DNA of 64,000 nt. Origin: a virus. The notes under the pieces were generated by a model that saw only the letters and a list, made by a program, of their open reading frames with translations, did not search any database and was not told where the DNA came from. A program made the position numbers and the translations under genes. How positions within the stretch are numbered: the first letter of the stretch is position 1; every line of letters starts with the position of its first letter. Where the stretch lies: the IMG/VR virus record IMGVR_UViG_3300033553_000052, positions 1 through 64,000 of that record; one strand, 5' to 3'. Below are positions 7,809-13,920 of this stretch, piece after piece.

Positions 7809-8227
7809 CGATCTTTTGTTGCGACTCGCGACATATGTTTGCATGCCGCGCCTAGTAGGACAGGACCGGGCGAGCACGCTCCAGCGCGCGCCACGTCACG
7901 CCGCGCGCCGATATCGCGCGTACGGGCCTCCCGTGTGCCTCCTGGTGTGATCGTGCCCGGAAAACATTCCATGCCAGTACGCGGCAACCTAGCGCCTCTT
8001 GGTAAAAGTTTGACAAGTCGGGTAAAGGTTTGGTATTTGGGGTAGACACGCCTCCCCGGAAGTGATAGTCTTTGGTTATAACAAAATATAGACGCTAGGG
8101 AATTGACGCGGACGCCTCGCTCAGGCGGGGACGCATGTTCTCGGTTAGTCTGTTTTGTTATATCGCACGAAATTTTTACGGCACGACAAGACAGGTGTAC
8201 TCTCACTCTAGTAACGGAGGCTTGGTC

Positions 8228-8368
8228 ATGGTAACGGCAGGTGAGCTCTCACGAGCAATCATTGAAGCGTGCTTTATGGGGAACCCGCGAGGGCTCTCGC
8301 CAGACCAGGTCTCCGTTCTAATCGCGGAGCACTTGGTAATCTTCGAACAGGAGGGCTCTCATGCCTAG
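8228..8368 (+). CDS. Hypothetical 46-residue protein
   Basis: The ATG at 8228 has GGAGG eight bases upstream; a longer frame from 8135 has none. The product is a short helical protein (VTAGELSRAIIEACF) ending EQEGSHA. It opens the rightward array of small genes. Its last bases contain the RBS AGGAGGGCTCTC for the next gene. Function unknown. Confidence 0.6.
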   Translation: MVTAGELSRAIIEACFMGNPRGLSPDQVSVLIAEHLVIFEQEGSHA

Positions 8369-8609
8369 TATCAGCACACATCTCGACCAGGACCTGGCTA
8401 ACGGCCAGGCTGTACAGGTGCACTCTCAGGTAACGCTCGACGGCGCGACTGGAGTAGTAGTGCGCATGCGAGGAGCGCTAGGCTGGTTCCTGTATTTCGA
8501 TCAGGAGAGCTCTAGTAAGTGTGGAGAGGTGGCTCGGTGTTTCGACACAAAGGCTGACCTCGACGACCACATGAGGCTCTGGCTAGCGCGAGGCACGTTC
8601 GACATCTAA
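8361..8609 (+). CDS. Hypothetical protein
   Basis: 82 residues, beta-rich in the middle (GATGVVVRMRGALGWFLYF), which could be a small barrel. It starts eight bases inside the previous gene behind ACAGGAGGGCTCTC, a signal repeated almost exactly before the next gene. No family recognised. Confidence 0.6.
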   Translation: MPSISTHLDQDLANGQAVQVHSQVTLDGATGVVVRMRGALGWFLYFDQESSSKCGEVARCFDTKADLDDHMRLWLARGTFDI

Positions 8610-8624
8610 CAGGAGGGCTCTCAA

Positions 8625-8768
8625 ATGAGGATTCACATGTGCGGGCCGTGGTCTATTCCTGACGGCCATGGCGGGCGAGTGTGTAGCGCGTGCGGGACTC
8701 CGGTCCCGGTACTGGCTAACACGAGGCGCGAAACGATGACGGGGAAGGCTCCGTCTCGACCATTCTAG
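8625..8768 (+). CDS. Tiny zinc-knuckle protein
   Basis: 47 residues, ATG at 8625 behind AACAGGAGGGCTCTCAA, a near copy of the previous RBS. MCGPW and VCSACG provide three cysteines and there are two histidines. It ends just before the first of the repeated promoters. Function unknown. Confidence 0.55.
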   Translation: MRIHMCGPWSIPDGHGGRVCSACGTPVPVLANTRRETMTGKAPSRPF

Positions 8769-8777
8769 AAATAGGAC

Positions 8778-8806
8778 TTGACGCGCTAGTCTAGACATGC
8801 TAGGCT
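8778..8806 (+). promoter_or_regulatory. Promoter for the 8834 gene
   Basis: TTGACG 8778-8783, spacer 17, TAGGCT 8801-8806, followed by the RBS ACTAGGGAGG before the ATG. First member of the repeated promoter set. Confidence 0.75.
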
Positions 8807-8833
8807 AGGCTCAACGAACTAGGGAGGCGCATC

Positions 8834-9025
8834 ATGCGCAAGGGCTGGAAGAGTAACGCTGTCGGCGGCGTCTATACGCGGACGATGGCTGGGGCTGACT
8901 ATGAGGTCATGTATGTCGGCGCGGGCCAGTGGGATGTCATTAATGATGTCTACACAATTTTCGCTAGTTTCGACTCGGCTGACGCGGGTATGCTAGCGGC
9001 GGAACGCCACGCGGCGCAAAACTAG
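8834..9025 (+). CDS. Hypothetical protein of the cassette array
   Basis: 63 residues with its own promoter (8778-8806) and RBS. The sequence looks like a compact beta-sheet module (ADYEVMYVGAGQWDVINDVY) and ends in a helix. No family recognised. The next promoter begins at its stop codon, so it is a single-gene unit. Confidence 0.6.
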   Translation: MRKGWKSNAVGGVYTRTMAGADYEVMYVGAGQWDVINDVYTIFASFDSADAGMLAAERHAAQN

Positions 9026-9067
9026 GACTTGACAACGACTAGCGGGCATGATAGGCTAGTACCAACG
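9024..9067 (+). repeat. Promoter repeat, copy 1
   Basis: A 44-base block identical to 9312-9355. It contains TTGACA 9029-9034, a 17-base spacer and TAGGCT 9052-9057, and drives the 9094 gene. Confidence 0.8.
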
Positions 9068-9093
9068 GAACAACGAAAACTAGGGAGCGAGAA

Positions 9094-9306
9094 ATGTTCA
9101 AGGTACGCGTGACATGGGAGGGCGAGGTGCTGTTCGAGCGCGACCTCGAGAGTGAGATTCTAGCGGCGGCGCTGTATGACAGCACTGTCTCGGACTATCG
9201 GCGCCGCGATGACGACGTGAGCGAGGGCGTGAGCGTGTCACTGATCGACACCGAGAGCGATAACGTCCGCGCCGAAGGGACCTTCGCTGGAGGGCGATTC
9301 TTCTAG
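9094..9306 (+). CDS. Hypothetical acidic protein of the cassette array
   Basis: 70 residues, strongly acidic, with alternating beta-like segments (FKVRVTWEGEVLFERDLESE). It resembles the small actinophage proteins that carry a beta-hairpin followed by a helix, but I cannot name a family. Single-gene unit between two identical promoter repeats; RBS ACTAGGGAGCG. Confidence 0.6.
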   Translation: MFKVRVTWEGEVLFERDLESEILAAALYDSTVSDYRRRDDDVSEGVSVSLIDTESDNVRAEGTFAGGRFF

Positions 9307-9311
9307 AAAAC

Positions 9312-9355
9312 AGGACTTGACAACGACTAGCGGGCATGATAGGCTAGTACCAACG
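9312..9355 (+). repeat. Promoter repeat, copy 2
   Basis: Identical over 44 bases to 9024-9067. TTGACA 9317-9322, spacer 17, TAGGCT 9340-9345. It drives the 9381 and 9605 genes. Confidence 0.8.
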
Positions 9356-9380
9356 AACAAACGAAACTAGGGAGCATGAA

Positions 9381-9605
9381 ATGGCAAGGGTGAGCAAGGT
9401 CAGGACTGACAAGGTTCGCGTGGGAGACTTCTACATGGAGCACTTCGTGAACGGGTACGGGTCTGGCGCACAGGGAGAGGTGATCTCCGTCACACAGACG
9501 CGGTGGAATGCCACCATGAAAGAGGGGCTGTTTGTCATCATGCTCAAGGGAGGGCTCCCTGTCGATGCAATGGGAGGCAACCTCGTCTGGGTGGAGCGCG
9601 ACTGA
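9381..9605 (+). CDS. Hypothetical protein, possible small beta-barrel
   Basis: 74 residues. An N-terminal basic stretch (ARVSKVRTDKVRVGD) leads into a beta-rich body (GEVISVTQTRWNATM) like small SH3-type barrels that bind RNA or DNA; that fold is inference. RBS ACTAGGGAGCATGAA. The stop overlaps the next ATG (TGATG). Confidence 0.6.
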   Translation: MARVSKVRTDKVRVGDFYMEHFVNGYGSGAQGEVISVTQTRWNATMKEGLFVIMLKGGLPVDAMGGNLVWVERD

Positions 9606-9832
9606 TGGCGACACGCGGCACGAGCCGAGCGTATATCGACGCAGGCGAGCACGAACAGGAGAAGGCGCGCCGAGCCTATAGCGAGGCAGACTGGGCGCGC
9701 TGGGCGGCAGGCGAGGCATACGCGAACGGCAACGATCTCGAGGGTATCGCGTACGGGAGGCTGGCTCTCCAGTACACAATCGAGGGCAACCTCCACCACG
9801 AGCGGCACCGTAAAGTGCAGGCAAAGGGCTAG
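9605..9832 (+). CDS. Hypothetical helical protein
   Basis: 75 residues from the ATG at 9605 that overlaps the previous stop. The upstream frame to 9503 is a shadow of the previous gene. Rich in Ala, Glu, Arg and Tyr, almost entirely helical (EQEKARRAYSEADWARWAAG). The stop is followed by TAGTAAAGTTTGG, a motif that recurs after other genes in this array. Confidence 0.55.
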   Translation: MATRGTSRAYIDAGEHEQEKARRAYSEADWARWAAGEAYANGNDLEGIAYGRLALQYTIEGNLHHERHRKVQAKG

Positions 9833-9860
9833 TAAAGTTTGGTTAATCTAGGCAGTCGCC

Positions 9861-9889
9861 TTGACTTCCTAGGTCAGCCATGCTAGACT
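9861..9889 (+). promoter_or_regulatory. Promoter, upstream member of a tandem pair
   Basis: TTGACT 9861-9866, spacer 17, TAGACT 9884-9889. It is followed by a GC-rich hairpin-prone stretch (about 9923-9951), not by a start codon. That stretch begins and ends like 8105-8133. Confidence 0.7.
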
Positions 9890-9977
9890 AGAAACACAGC
9901 GGGACGAAAACTAGACAGGCTCCATACGCGGACGCGCCTCTCCGGAGACGACGCAGGAATCTATCGAGGTCAGAATG

Positions 9978-10006
9978 TTGACAAGTCGCGCTAGGTGTGA
10001 TAGACT
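9978..10006 (+). promoter_or_regulatory. Promoter, downstream member of a tandem pair
   Basis: TTGACA 9978-9983, spacer 17, TAGACT 10001-10006, followed by ACTAGGGAAGAAGG before the ATG at 10042. Confidence 0.8.
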
Positions 10007-10041
10007 AGTAACAACAGCACAAACTAGGGAAGAAGGGTATC

Positions 10042-10176
10042 ATGTACGAGACCTGCGTCGCATGTGGCGAGCCGGTAGACTACTGCCAGGGCGGGCACGG
10101 AGCACCGTGTGAGTCCTGCAACGGGTACGAGCGCGGCCACGAGGCAGACTGCCCCGAGGCGAAGGTCAAGGGCTAG
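10042..10176 (+). CDS. Tiny zinc-finger protein
   Basis: 44 residues with six cysteines and three histidines: CVACGEPVDYC, then CESCNGYERGHEADC. The two CXXC pairs should hold one or two zinc ions. It has its own promoter and RBS, so it is expressed as a one-gene unit. Role unknown; small treble-clef or ribbon proteins in phages often bind nucleic acid or host RNA polymerase. Confidence 0.6.
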   Translation: MYETCVACGEPVDYCQGGHGAPCESCNGYERGHEADCPEAKVKG

Positions 10177-10206
10177 TAAAGCCCTAGCAAATTCTTGACA
10201 AGTGAG

Positions 10207-10235
10207 TTGCAATATCCGGCCAGCCATGGTAGGCT
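10207..10235 (+). promoter_or_regulatory. Promoter for the HTH gene
   Basis: TTGCAA 10207-10212, spacer 17, TAGGCT 10230-10235. A better -35 box (TTGACA 10195-10200) is present but 29 bases from this -10, so TTGCAA is the likelier partner. Confidence 0.65.
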
Positions 10236-10271
10236 GGCAACATGACAAGCGAGAAACTAGGGAGGTAGAAA

Positions 10272-10682
10272 ATGCTCGACACGGCAACAGACGCGGATAG
10301 ACTCCGCGAAACGATGGAGGCGCTCGACGCCAGCATGCTGACGCGACAGCCACAGTACGCACGGCTGACCATAGCGCTCGGCTTAACCGTCGAGGGCTTC
10401 GTGCCAGGCGAGATCTTTGCGGAGACCTTCATGATGGAGGCGCTCGAGGCGCTAGCGAGGCAGGGCAGGTACGTGGTGCCAGCCTGGGCAGGCGTGAACG
10501 GCGAGCGCTGTGTAATCTCGGACTTCATCCTGGATCAGCACTTGACAGCAGGCGAAATTTCTGCTAGACTGAACGTGTCAGTCAGTACGGTACGCAGGCA
10601 CATCGGAGCGCCGGACACGGTACTCGGTCGCACCCAAGGCTGGCGTGTTTCCACCATGCTAGCGCGTATGGTAAAGGAATAG
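10272..10682 (+). CDS. Helix-turn-helix DNA-binding protein
   Basis: 136 residues, RBS ACTAGGGAGG. The first 90 residues are helical. Residues about 91-115 (LTAGEISARLNVSVSTVRRH) form a clear helix-turn-helix with the usual A-x-x-L-x-V-S-x-x-T-V pattern. It is probably a transcription regulator acting on neighbouring promoters. The DNA encoding the HTH also contains a perfect promoter (10542-10570). Confidence 0.75.
   Translation: MLDTATDADRLRETMEALDASMLTRQPQYARLTIALGLTVEGFVPGEIFAETFMMEALEALARQGRYVVPAWAGVNGERCVISDFILDQHLTAGEISARLNVSVSTVRRHIGAPDTVLGRTQGWRVSTMLARMVKE
10542..10570 (+). promoter_or_regulatory. Promoter embedded in a coding sequence
   Basis: TTGACA 10542-10547, spacer exactly 17, TAGACT 10565-10570, inside the HTH codons of the 10272 gene. 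Same architecture as the intergenic promoters nearby. It could transcribe the 10851 gene or a short 3' fragment. Confidence 0.5.
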
Positions 10683-10701
10683 TAAAAGTTTCCGATTCGA
10701 C

Positions 10702-10730
10702 TTGACAACCGAACCGGGGAGGTGTAGGGT
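10702..10730 (+). promoter_or_regulatory. Promoter of the 10851 gene
   Basis: TTGACA 10702-10707, spacer 17, TAGGGT 10725-10730. It is followed by a 115-base leader with CA-rich, unstructured sequence. Confidence 0.8.
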
Positions 10731-10850
10731 AGTTATTAGTAGGGAACAAGCACACAAACGAAAACGGCGAACGGACCAGCCTACGGGTAACGTGCCACAC
10801 AAACAATCGAGACACAAGTCTCAACAAGCCTTCGAAAGGGGCGCAGTATC

Positions 10851-11678
10851 ATGGCAAAGACTGCCAAGCAGGACGAGATCGAAGTTGAAGTGACCGAGGT
10901 CGAGGTTGCCGAAGAGGCGATTGACCTCACCGCGTTCGAGACTGCCGTTAGCGCGGCAGTGGCTGGCGCCGACGAGAACACGGGCGAGGTGCCCGAGGTC
11001 GGCGTGGCGGCAGTGCGGGACGCGTACCAGGCTCTGCCCGGTATCAAGGCGAAGAACGCCGCGAAGGCGAGCCTGAGCGACCAGCTCAAGCAGCACCTGG
11101 CTGACATGAAGATTGTGGAAGCCCGGAGCGTCATGGTCCTGACCGAGCGGGCAACGGTGGCGGGCAAGTCGAGCGCTCCGAAGCGCGAGGTTGACTACCA
11201 GGAGCAGTTCGAGTCGAAGGTTGCGACCCTCACCCTCGCCCTGTACCTGGCCCAGAAGCAGGTCCCCGAAGGCGTCGATGCCGAGGCCGGAATTGCCAAG
11301 GCAACCTCCCTCGCCGGAGAGGCGTTCCCCGAGGCCCTCGACGTCATGGCCGATGAGGACTCCGAGACGGAGAGCGCGCTGATCAAGGCGGCTGTCAAGT
11401 TGGCAACCTCGAAGGCCCGCAAGGGTGGCACCCGAGTCTCGTCCGGCGAGCGCCGGGACCTCGGAGCGCACATCTCGGAAGCGTTCGACTCGGTTGAGTC
11501 GGGCGTGTTCCTGAGCGTCGCGGCCATCAAGAAGTTCAAGGGGAGCGTGTACGGCGACGACCAGCCCTCGGCTGGTGCCATCACGAACCGTCTCGAGCCG
11601 AAGTCGGGCAAGCCTACCACGATCGACGGCGTGACTGTCGAGCACCGTGACGGCAAGCTGGGCGCGGTCAAGAACTAG
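10851..11678 (+). CDS. Conserved-looking phage protein with its own promoter and terminator
   Basis: 275 residues, RBS GAAAGGGGC. The first 45 residues are acidic (EIEVEVTEVEVAEEAID). A long alanine/lysine-rich helical middle follows, then a C-terminal part (GVFLSVAAIKKFKG and a turn-rich tail) that resembles a small DNA-binding domain. Codon choice is uniformly GC-ending and unlike the neighbouring array, suggesting high expression. It stands alone between a consensus promoter and a 12-pair terminator. I do not recognise the family; an abundant nucleoid- or early-control protein is a guess. Confidence 0.7.
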   Translation: MAKTAKQDEIEVEVTEVEVAEEAIDLTAFETAVSAAVAGADENTGEVPEVGVAAVRDAYQALPGIKAKNAAKASLSDQLKQHLADMKIVEARSVMVLTERATVAGKSSAPKREVDYQEQFESKVATLTLALYLAQKQVPEGVDAEAGIAKATSLAGEAFPEALDVMADEDSETESALIKAAVKLATSKARKGGTRVSSGERRDLGAHISEAFDSVESGVFLSVAAIKKFKGSVYGDDQPSAGAITNRLEPKSGKPTTIDGVTVEHRDGKLGAVKN

Positions 11679-11688
11679 CACGAACCAG

Positions 11689-11733
11689 CCCCTCCTAGCC
11701 AAGGCCTGAGGTCTTGTGCCAGGCTAGGAGGGG
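11689..11733 (+). terminator. Terminator after the 10851 gene
   Basis: CCCCTCCTAGCC (11689-11700) and GGCTAGGAGGGG (11722-11733) form a perfect 12-pair stem ten bases after the stop. There is no T-run, as is common in actinobacteria. Confidence 0.75.
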
Positions 11734-11861
11734 CGGGGCGGTGAGACTCGGTTAGCCGAGGTCTCTAGGCTCAAAGCCAGCCGTCCCGCGCAGTAAGAAA
11801 GCCGGAGGTGCATCATGCCCTGACTGCCAGCAAGACTGCAAACATAACTGAATAGTTTGGT
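11734..11861 (+). other. Structured non-coding segment
   Basis: No gene. GAGAC-TCGG/CCGA-GTCTC (about 11742-11764) is a hairpin, followed by a small GGCT/AGCC one, and the block is bracketed by CGGGGCGG and CCGTCCCG, which partly pair. It leads into the first tRNA-like element. Confidence 0.4.
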
Positions 11862-11978
11862 GAGCGTGCGTTCTCATAAACAACTCAACCCCCCCTGAGC
11901 TGACCTACCGAGGACGTAAGGCGGCGACTAGTCTCCATAGACACAGTAGCCAGGCAGGTTCGAGTCCTGCCACGCTCG
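11862..11978 (+). ncRNA. tRNA-like element 1 (117 bases)
   Basis: The 3' end is an exact tRNA T-arm: stem GCAGG/CCTGC (11954-11958/11966-11970) around loop TTCGAGT. It is followed by CACGCTC and a discriminator-like G. CACGCTC pairs perfectly with GAGCGTG at 11862-11868. Between them lie a short D-arm-like hairpin (CTCA/TGAG, 11884-11899) and a long broken hairpin at 11923-11951 like an oversized variable arm. The usual D-loop sequence and a convincing anticodon arm are missing, and the length is about 40 bases too great. It may be a decayed or interrupted tRNA, or a non-decoding mimic. Confidence 0.5.
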
Positions 11979-11993
11979 CGAGTTACATCAAGA

Positions 11994-12015
11994 CTTTTCC
12001 CTCGTCCGGGAAGAG
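11994..12015 (+). terminator. Hairpin between the two tRNA-like elements
   Basis: CTTTTCCC (11994-12001) and GGGAAGAG (12008-12015) make an 8-pair stem with one G-T pair and a 6-base loop. It could separate two RNAs or aid 3' processing. Confidence 0.4.
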
Positions 12016-12018
12016 GTT

Positions 12019-12108
12019 AGGCCGAGCGAGGTTCACAATCTACCCGTGAACTGTCGCGAGGAGCCATCTCCCTAGGGTGGCAGTCAGGTTCGATTCCTGA
12101 CCGGCCTA
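12019..12108 (+). ncRNA. tRNA-like element 2 (90 bases)
   Basis: T-arm TCAGG-TTCGATT-CCTGA (12084-12100) is followed by CCGGCCT and A. The first six bases of AGGCCGA (12019-12025) pair with it; the seventh (A-C) does not. An arm with a 7-base loop (GCCATC-TCCCTAG-GGTGGC, 12063-12081) sits where the anticodon arm belongs, but position 33 is C, not U. In place of the D-arm there is a long nested hairpin (GCGA/TCGC around GTTCAC/GTGAAC, 12026-12057). It is closer to a tRNA than element 1 but still abnormal. Confidence 0.5.
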
Positions 12109-12134
12109 CGCGGAACAAGCAACAAGCAAGAGGC

Positions 12135-12197
12135 TGGACATTTTCTAGCGGGTAGGCTAGTACCAGGCTCGACTTGACAAACAACCAGAGTTAGGGT
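12135..12197 (+). promoter_or_regulatory. Two short-spacer promoter-like pairs
   Basis: TGGACA 12135-12140 with TAGGCT 12153-12158, and TTGACA 12174-12179 with TAGGGT 12192-12197. Both have 12-base spacers, not 17. The first is a copy of the array promoter (CTAGCGGG...TAGGCTAGTACC) lacking its CATGA. Both sit just before the 12210 gene and may be inactive relics or need another factor. Confidence 0.4.
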
Positions 12198-12209
12198 AAA
12201 GGTGCAATC

Positions 12210-13136
12210 GTGAACGATCAGACTCCAAAGTTCGAAGAACAGATGAGCGGCGTGACTTACGGCTCAGGAGAGCCGCACGGCATTCTGTGCGGGAAGGGCC
12301 ACAGGCATGCCACCGTTGAGGCAGTGCGAGCATGCTACGGGAGCGACGCGAACGCGGCGCGGTCCTGGGACAGCCCCAGCGGCATGCCGCGCGCGGTCCC
12401 GGTCCCCCCGGACATGGCCCTGGCAGGGGCTACACGTCCCTCTGTAGCGTCCGGCGACACTAGGCGCGTGATACATACCAGCGCGGCTCCAACGGACGCC
12501 CAGCGCGATACCGTGAAGCGGCTCGGCGGCACGATTCCCGAGGATGCCACGCGACTCCGCGCGAGTCAGATCATTGACCGGCTGATCGAGATGAAGGAGA
12601 CTCGTGACCGTCGCCTCAAGGAGCAGGCTGACGAGGAGGATGCCGCGCCGAAGTTCCACAGCACTAGCCTGGGACTGCCCGCAGAGATGTTGTTCTCAAT
12701 TAGGGAGGGCAGGTACGCGGTCAGTGTCGAAGGCACCAAGCGCCTGGACTTCGTGCGAATCTCACACATCAAGGCGCGACCCGGCAAGCAGGTCAGGTTC
12801 GCGGGATGCATGCGAGTGCAGACCCAGCACGGCGAACAACTCAAGGAGCGTGCGATTATCTCACCGAAGGGCGAGGTGCGGCTCATGAGCCAGACGATGC
12901 CAGCCGAGTACCTCACGAAGATCTTCATGCTGATCATTGTTGACCAGCGGAGTACGGCCATCCTGTATGGCCGGGAGAAGGGTCAGTGCTGCCGGTGCGG
13001 CAAGCAGTTGACTGACGAAAGGTCCCGCCACTATGGCATCGGCCCCGAGTGCGAGAAGCACTTGCCCGAGATCATTGACGAGTTGGACGAAGCCGAGGGC
13101 GTGTACGTGCCCGGACAGATGCTCGAGGAGGCGTAG
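12210..13136 (+). CDS. DUF6011-type zinc-finger protein
   Basis: 308 residues, GTG start behind AAAGGTG. Residues about 93-115 (PTDAQRDTVKRLGG) resemble the short helical 'T-x-x-Q...L-x-x-L-G' domain of actinobacterial proteins. A middle beta-rich region follows. The C-terminus (CCRCGKQLTDERSRHYGIGPEC) fits the DUF6011 four-cysteine zinc finger. DUF6011 fingers are frequent in actinophages and plasmids, with no fixed function. Its gene lies between the two RNA blocks, so an RNA partner is conceivable but unproven. Confidence 0.7.
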   Translation: MNDQTPKFEEQMSGVTYGSGEPHGILCGKGHRHATVEAVRACYGSDANAARSWDSPSGMPRAVPVPPDMALAGATRPSVASGDTRRVIHTSAAPTDAQRDTVKRLGGTIPEDATRLRASQIIDRLIEMKETRDRRLKEQADEEDAAPKFHSTSLGLPAEMLFSIREGRYAVSVEGTKRLDFVRISHIKARPGKQVRFAGCMRVQTQHGEQLKERAIISPKGEVRLMSQTMPAEYLTKIFMLIIVDQRSTAILYGREKGQCCRCGKQLTDERSRHYGIGPECEKHLPEIIDELDEAEGVYVPGQMLEEA

Positions 13137-13138
13137 TC

Positions 13139-13462
13139 ATGGGACTCGAGTTCAGGTTCGCACAGCCCGACAAGCAAGAGCTGATGCCGTACTACATGGA
13201 GGTGACTGTGTGGGAGAATGGCATTGGAGACCTTCTCGATGAGTTGATGTCCGGCGCGGCTAAGGCGCTCACCTTCATCCCGCCGTCGAGGCAGGTCGGC
13301 AACCTGTACATGACTCAAGCCGGCGAGAACGAATGGGAAGTGTGGGACTCGTGGGGAGGTAATCCTAACGACATGCCAGTTCATTACCTCAAGGACGCTA
13401 AAGACTTCCCGAACTATGTGATGTTTGAGATACCCGAGGCGGCATGGAAGGGAGTGAGGTAG
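13139..13462 (+). CDS. Hypothetical protein
   Basis: 107 residues, starting two bases after the zinc-finger gene's stop, so co-translated. Mixed alpha/beta, with many aromatic residues and the loop DSWGGNPNDMPVHYL. No family recognised. It is the last gene before the second structured RNA block. Confidence 0.6.
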   Translation: MGLEFRFAQPDKQELMPYYMEVTVWENGIGDLLDELMSGAAKALTFIPPSRQVGNLYMTQAGENEWEVWDSWGGNPNDMPVHYLKDAKDFPNYVMFEIPEAAWKGVR

Positions 13463-13787
13463 CGTGCTCAAATGGGAATAGATAAAGACCTGTCAGGGCA
13501 GGGCTGGTAGACGCGGGGAAGCGTAGATCAGCAAAGACCAATAGGCCCTGAGCGGCGTTACCTCCTCGTGCTGAGGGCGGGGAGGTAACGCGAGGGGAGA
13601 TAGCCGCTCCATCAGCGTGACCTGGCAGGCATGCCGGGGCGTCCTGAGAAAAAGGCTGACTGGTAAGTGATCGGAAGCCACAGTGTGAGCTGTGTGAATC
13701 TGAAGACGCTTGTAGATCGGACTCGACTATCTCTCAAACTGAAGTCCAAAGTGAGCACCTCGAGAGAGCGATGGTGTTCGGCCAGTC
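13463..13787 (+). ncRNA. Highly structured non-coding block
   Basis: No credible gene. A long nested hairpin pairs GAGCGG (13550) with CCGCTC (to 13609) and, inside it, CGTTACCTCC (13556-13565) with GGAGGTAACG (13581-13590). Further hairpins include CCTGGC/GCCGGG near 13620-13640 and CACAG/CTGTG near 13680-13695. The density of stable stems argues for a functional RNA, possibly one molecule with the tRNA-like end that follows. Confidence 0.45.
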
Positions 13788-13920
13788 GGAGGGTAAAGGA
13801 TTACGGCGAGACAACAAGGGGCTCGCAACGTTTGCATAGTGCGGTTCGGAGTTCTAAGTGGCTGGTCCCATTCTCCGTCGTTGCCAGAGATGCAGGAGGG
13901 TTCGACTCCCTCCCCCTCCA
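13788..13920 (+). ncRNA. tRNA-like element 3 (about 133 bases)
   Basis: The 3' end is a perfect T-arm, GAGGG-TTCGACT-CCCTC (13896-13912), then CCCCTCC and A. The best upstream partner is GGAGGGT at 13788-13794 (six of seven pairs). Inside, GCGAG/CTCGC and GCAACG/CGTTGC form arms that do not fit a normal D- or anticodon arm. The RNA could instead begin further left within the structured block. It ends 53 bases before the HTH gene. Confidence 0.4.

Larger units (their letters stand above)
7024..8227. other. 1.2 kb gene-free divergent region
   Basis: No frame has a plausible RBS or composition. The left half (about 7370-7445) is distinctly AT-rich; the right half (7840-7930) is very GC-rich. 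It holds the iteron-like repeats, the palindromes and the candidate promoter listed separately, and a pair of GGTAAA(A/G)GTTTG motifs at 8001-8032. A further candidate promoter is TTGACA 8010-8015 with TATTTG 8034-8039 (spacer 18). Position between diverging operons fits an origin or control region. Confidence 0.5.

Noticed and set aside
7709-8206. 165-codon minus-strand frame in the divergent region
   Set aside because: Crosses the palindromes and a candidate promoter, has no RBS, and its composition reflects GC-rich noncoding DNA.
10821-11702. 293-codon minus-strand frame
   Set aside because: Antisense shadow created by GC-ending codons of the 10851 gene; it ends inside that gene's terminator.
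11862-13920. Calling the three elements ordinary tRNA genes with an assigned amino acid
   Set aside because: D-arm signature is missing in all, anticodon arm is absent or has C33, and lengths are 90 to 133 bases.
13463-13920. tmRNA or group I intron in a tRNA
   Set aside because: No tag-peptide frame ending in Ala-Ala, no 5' end pairing fully with CCCCTCC, and the P7/P3/P8 order of group I introns could not be built.
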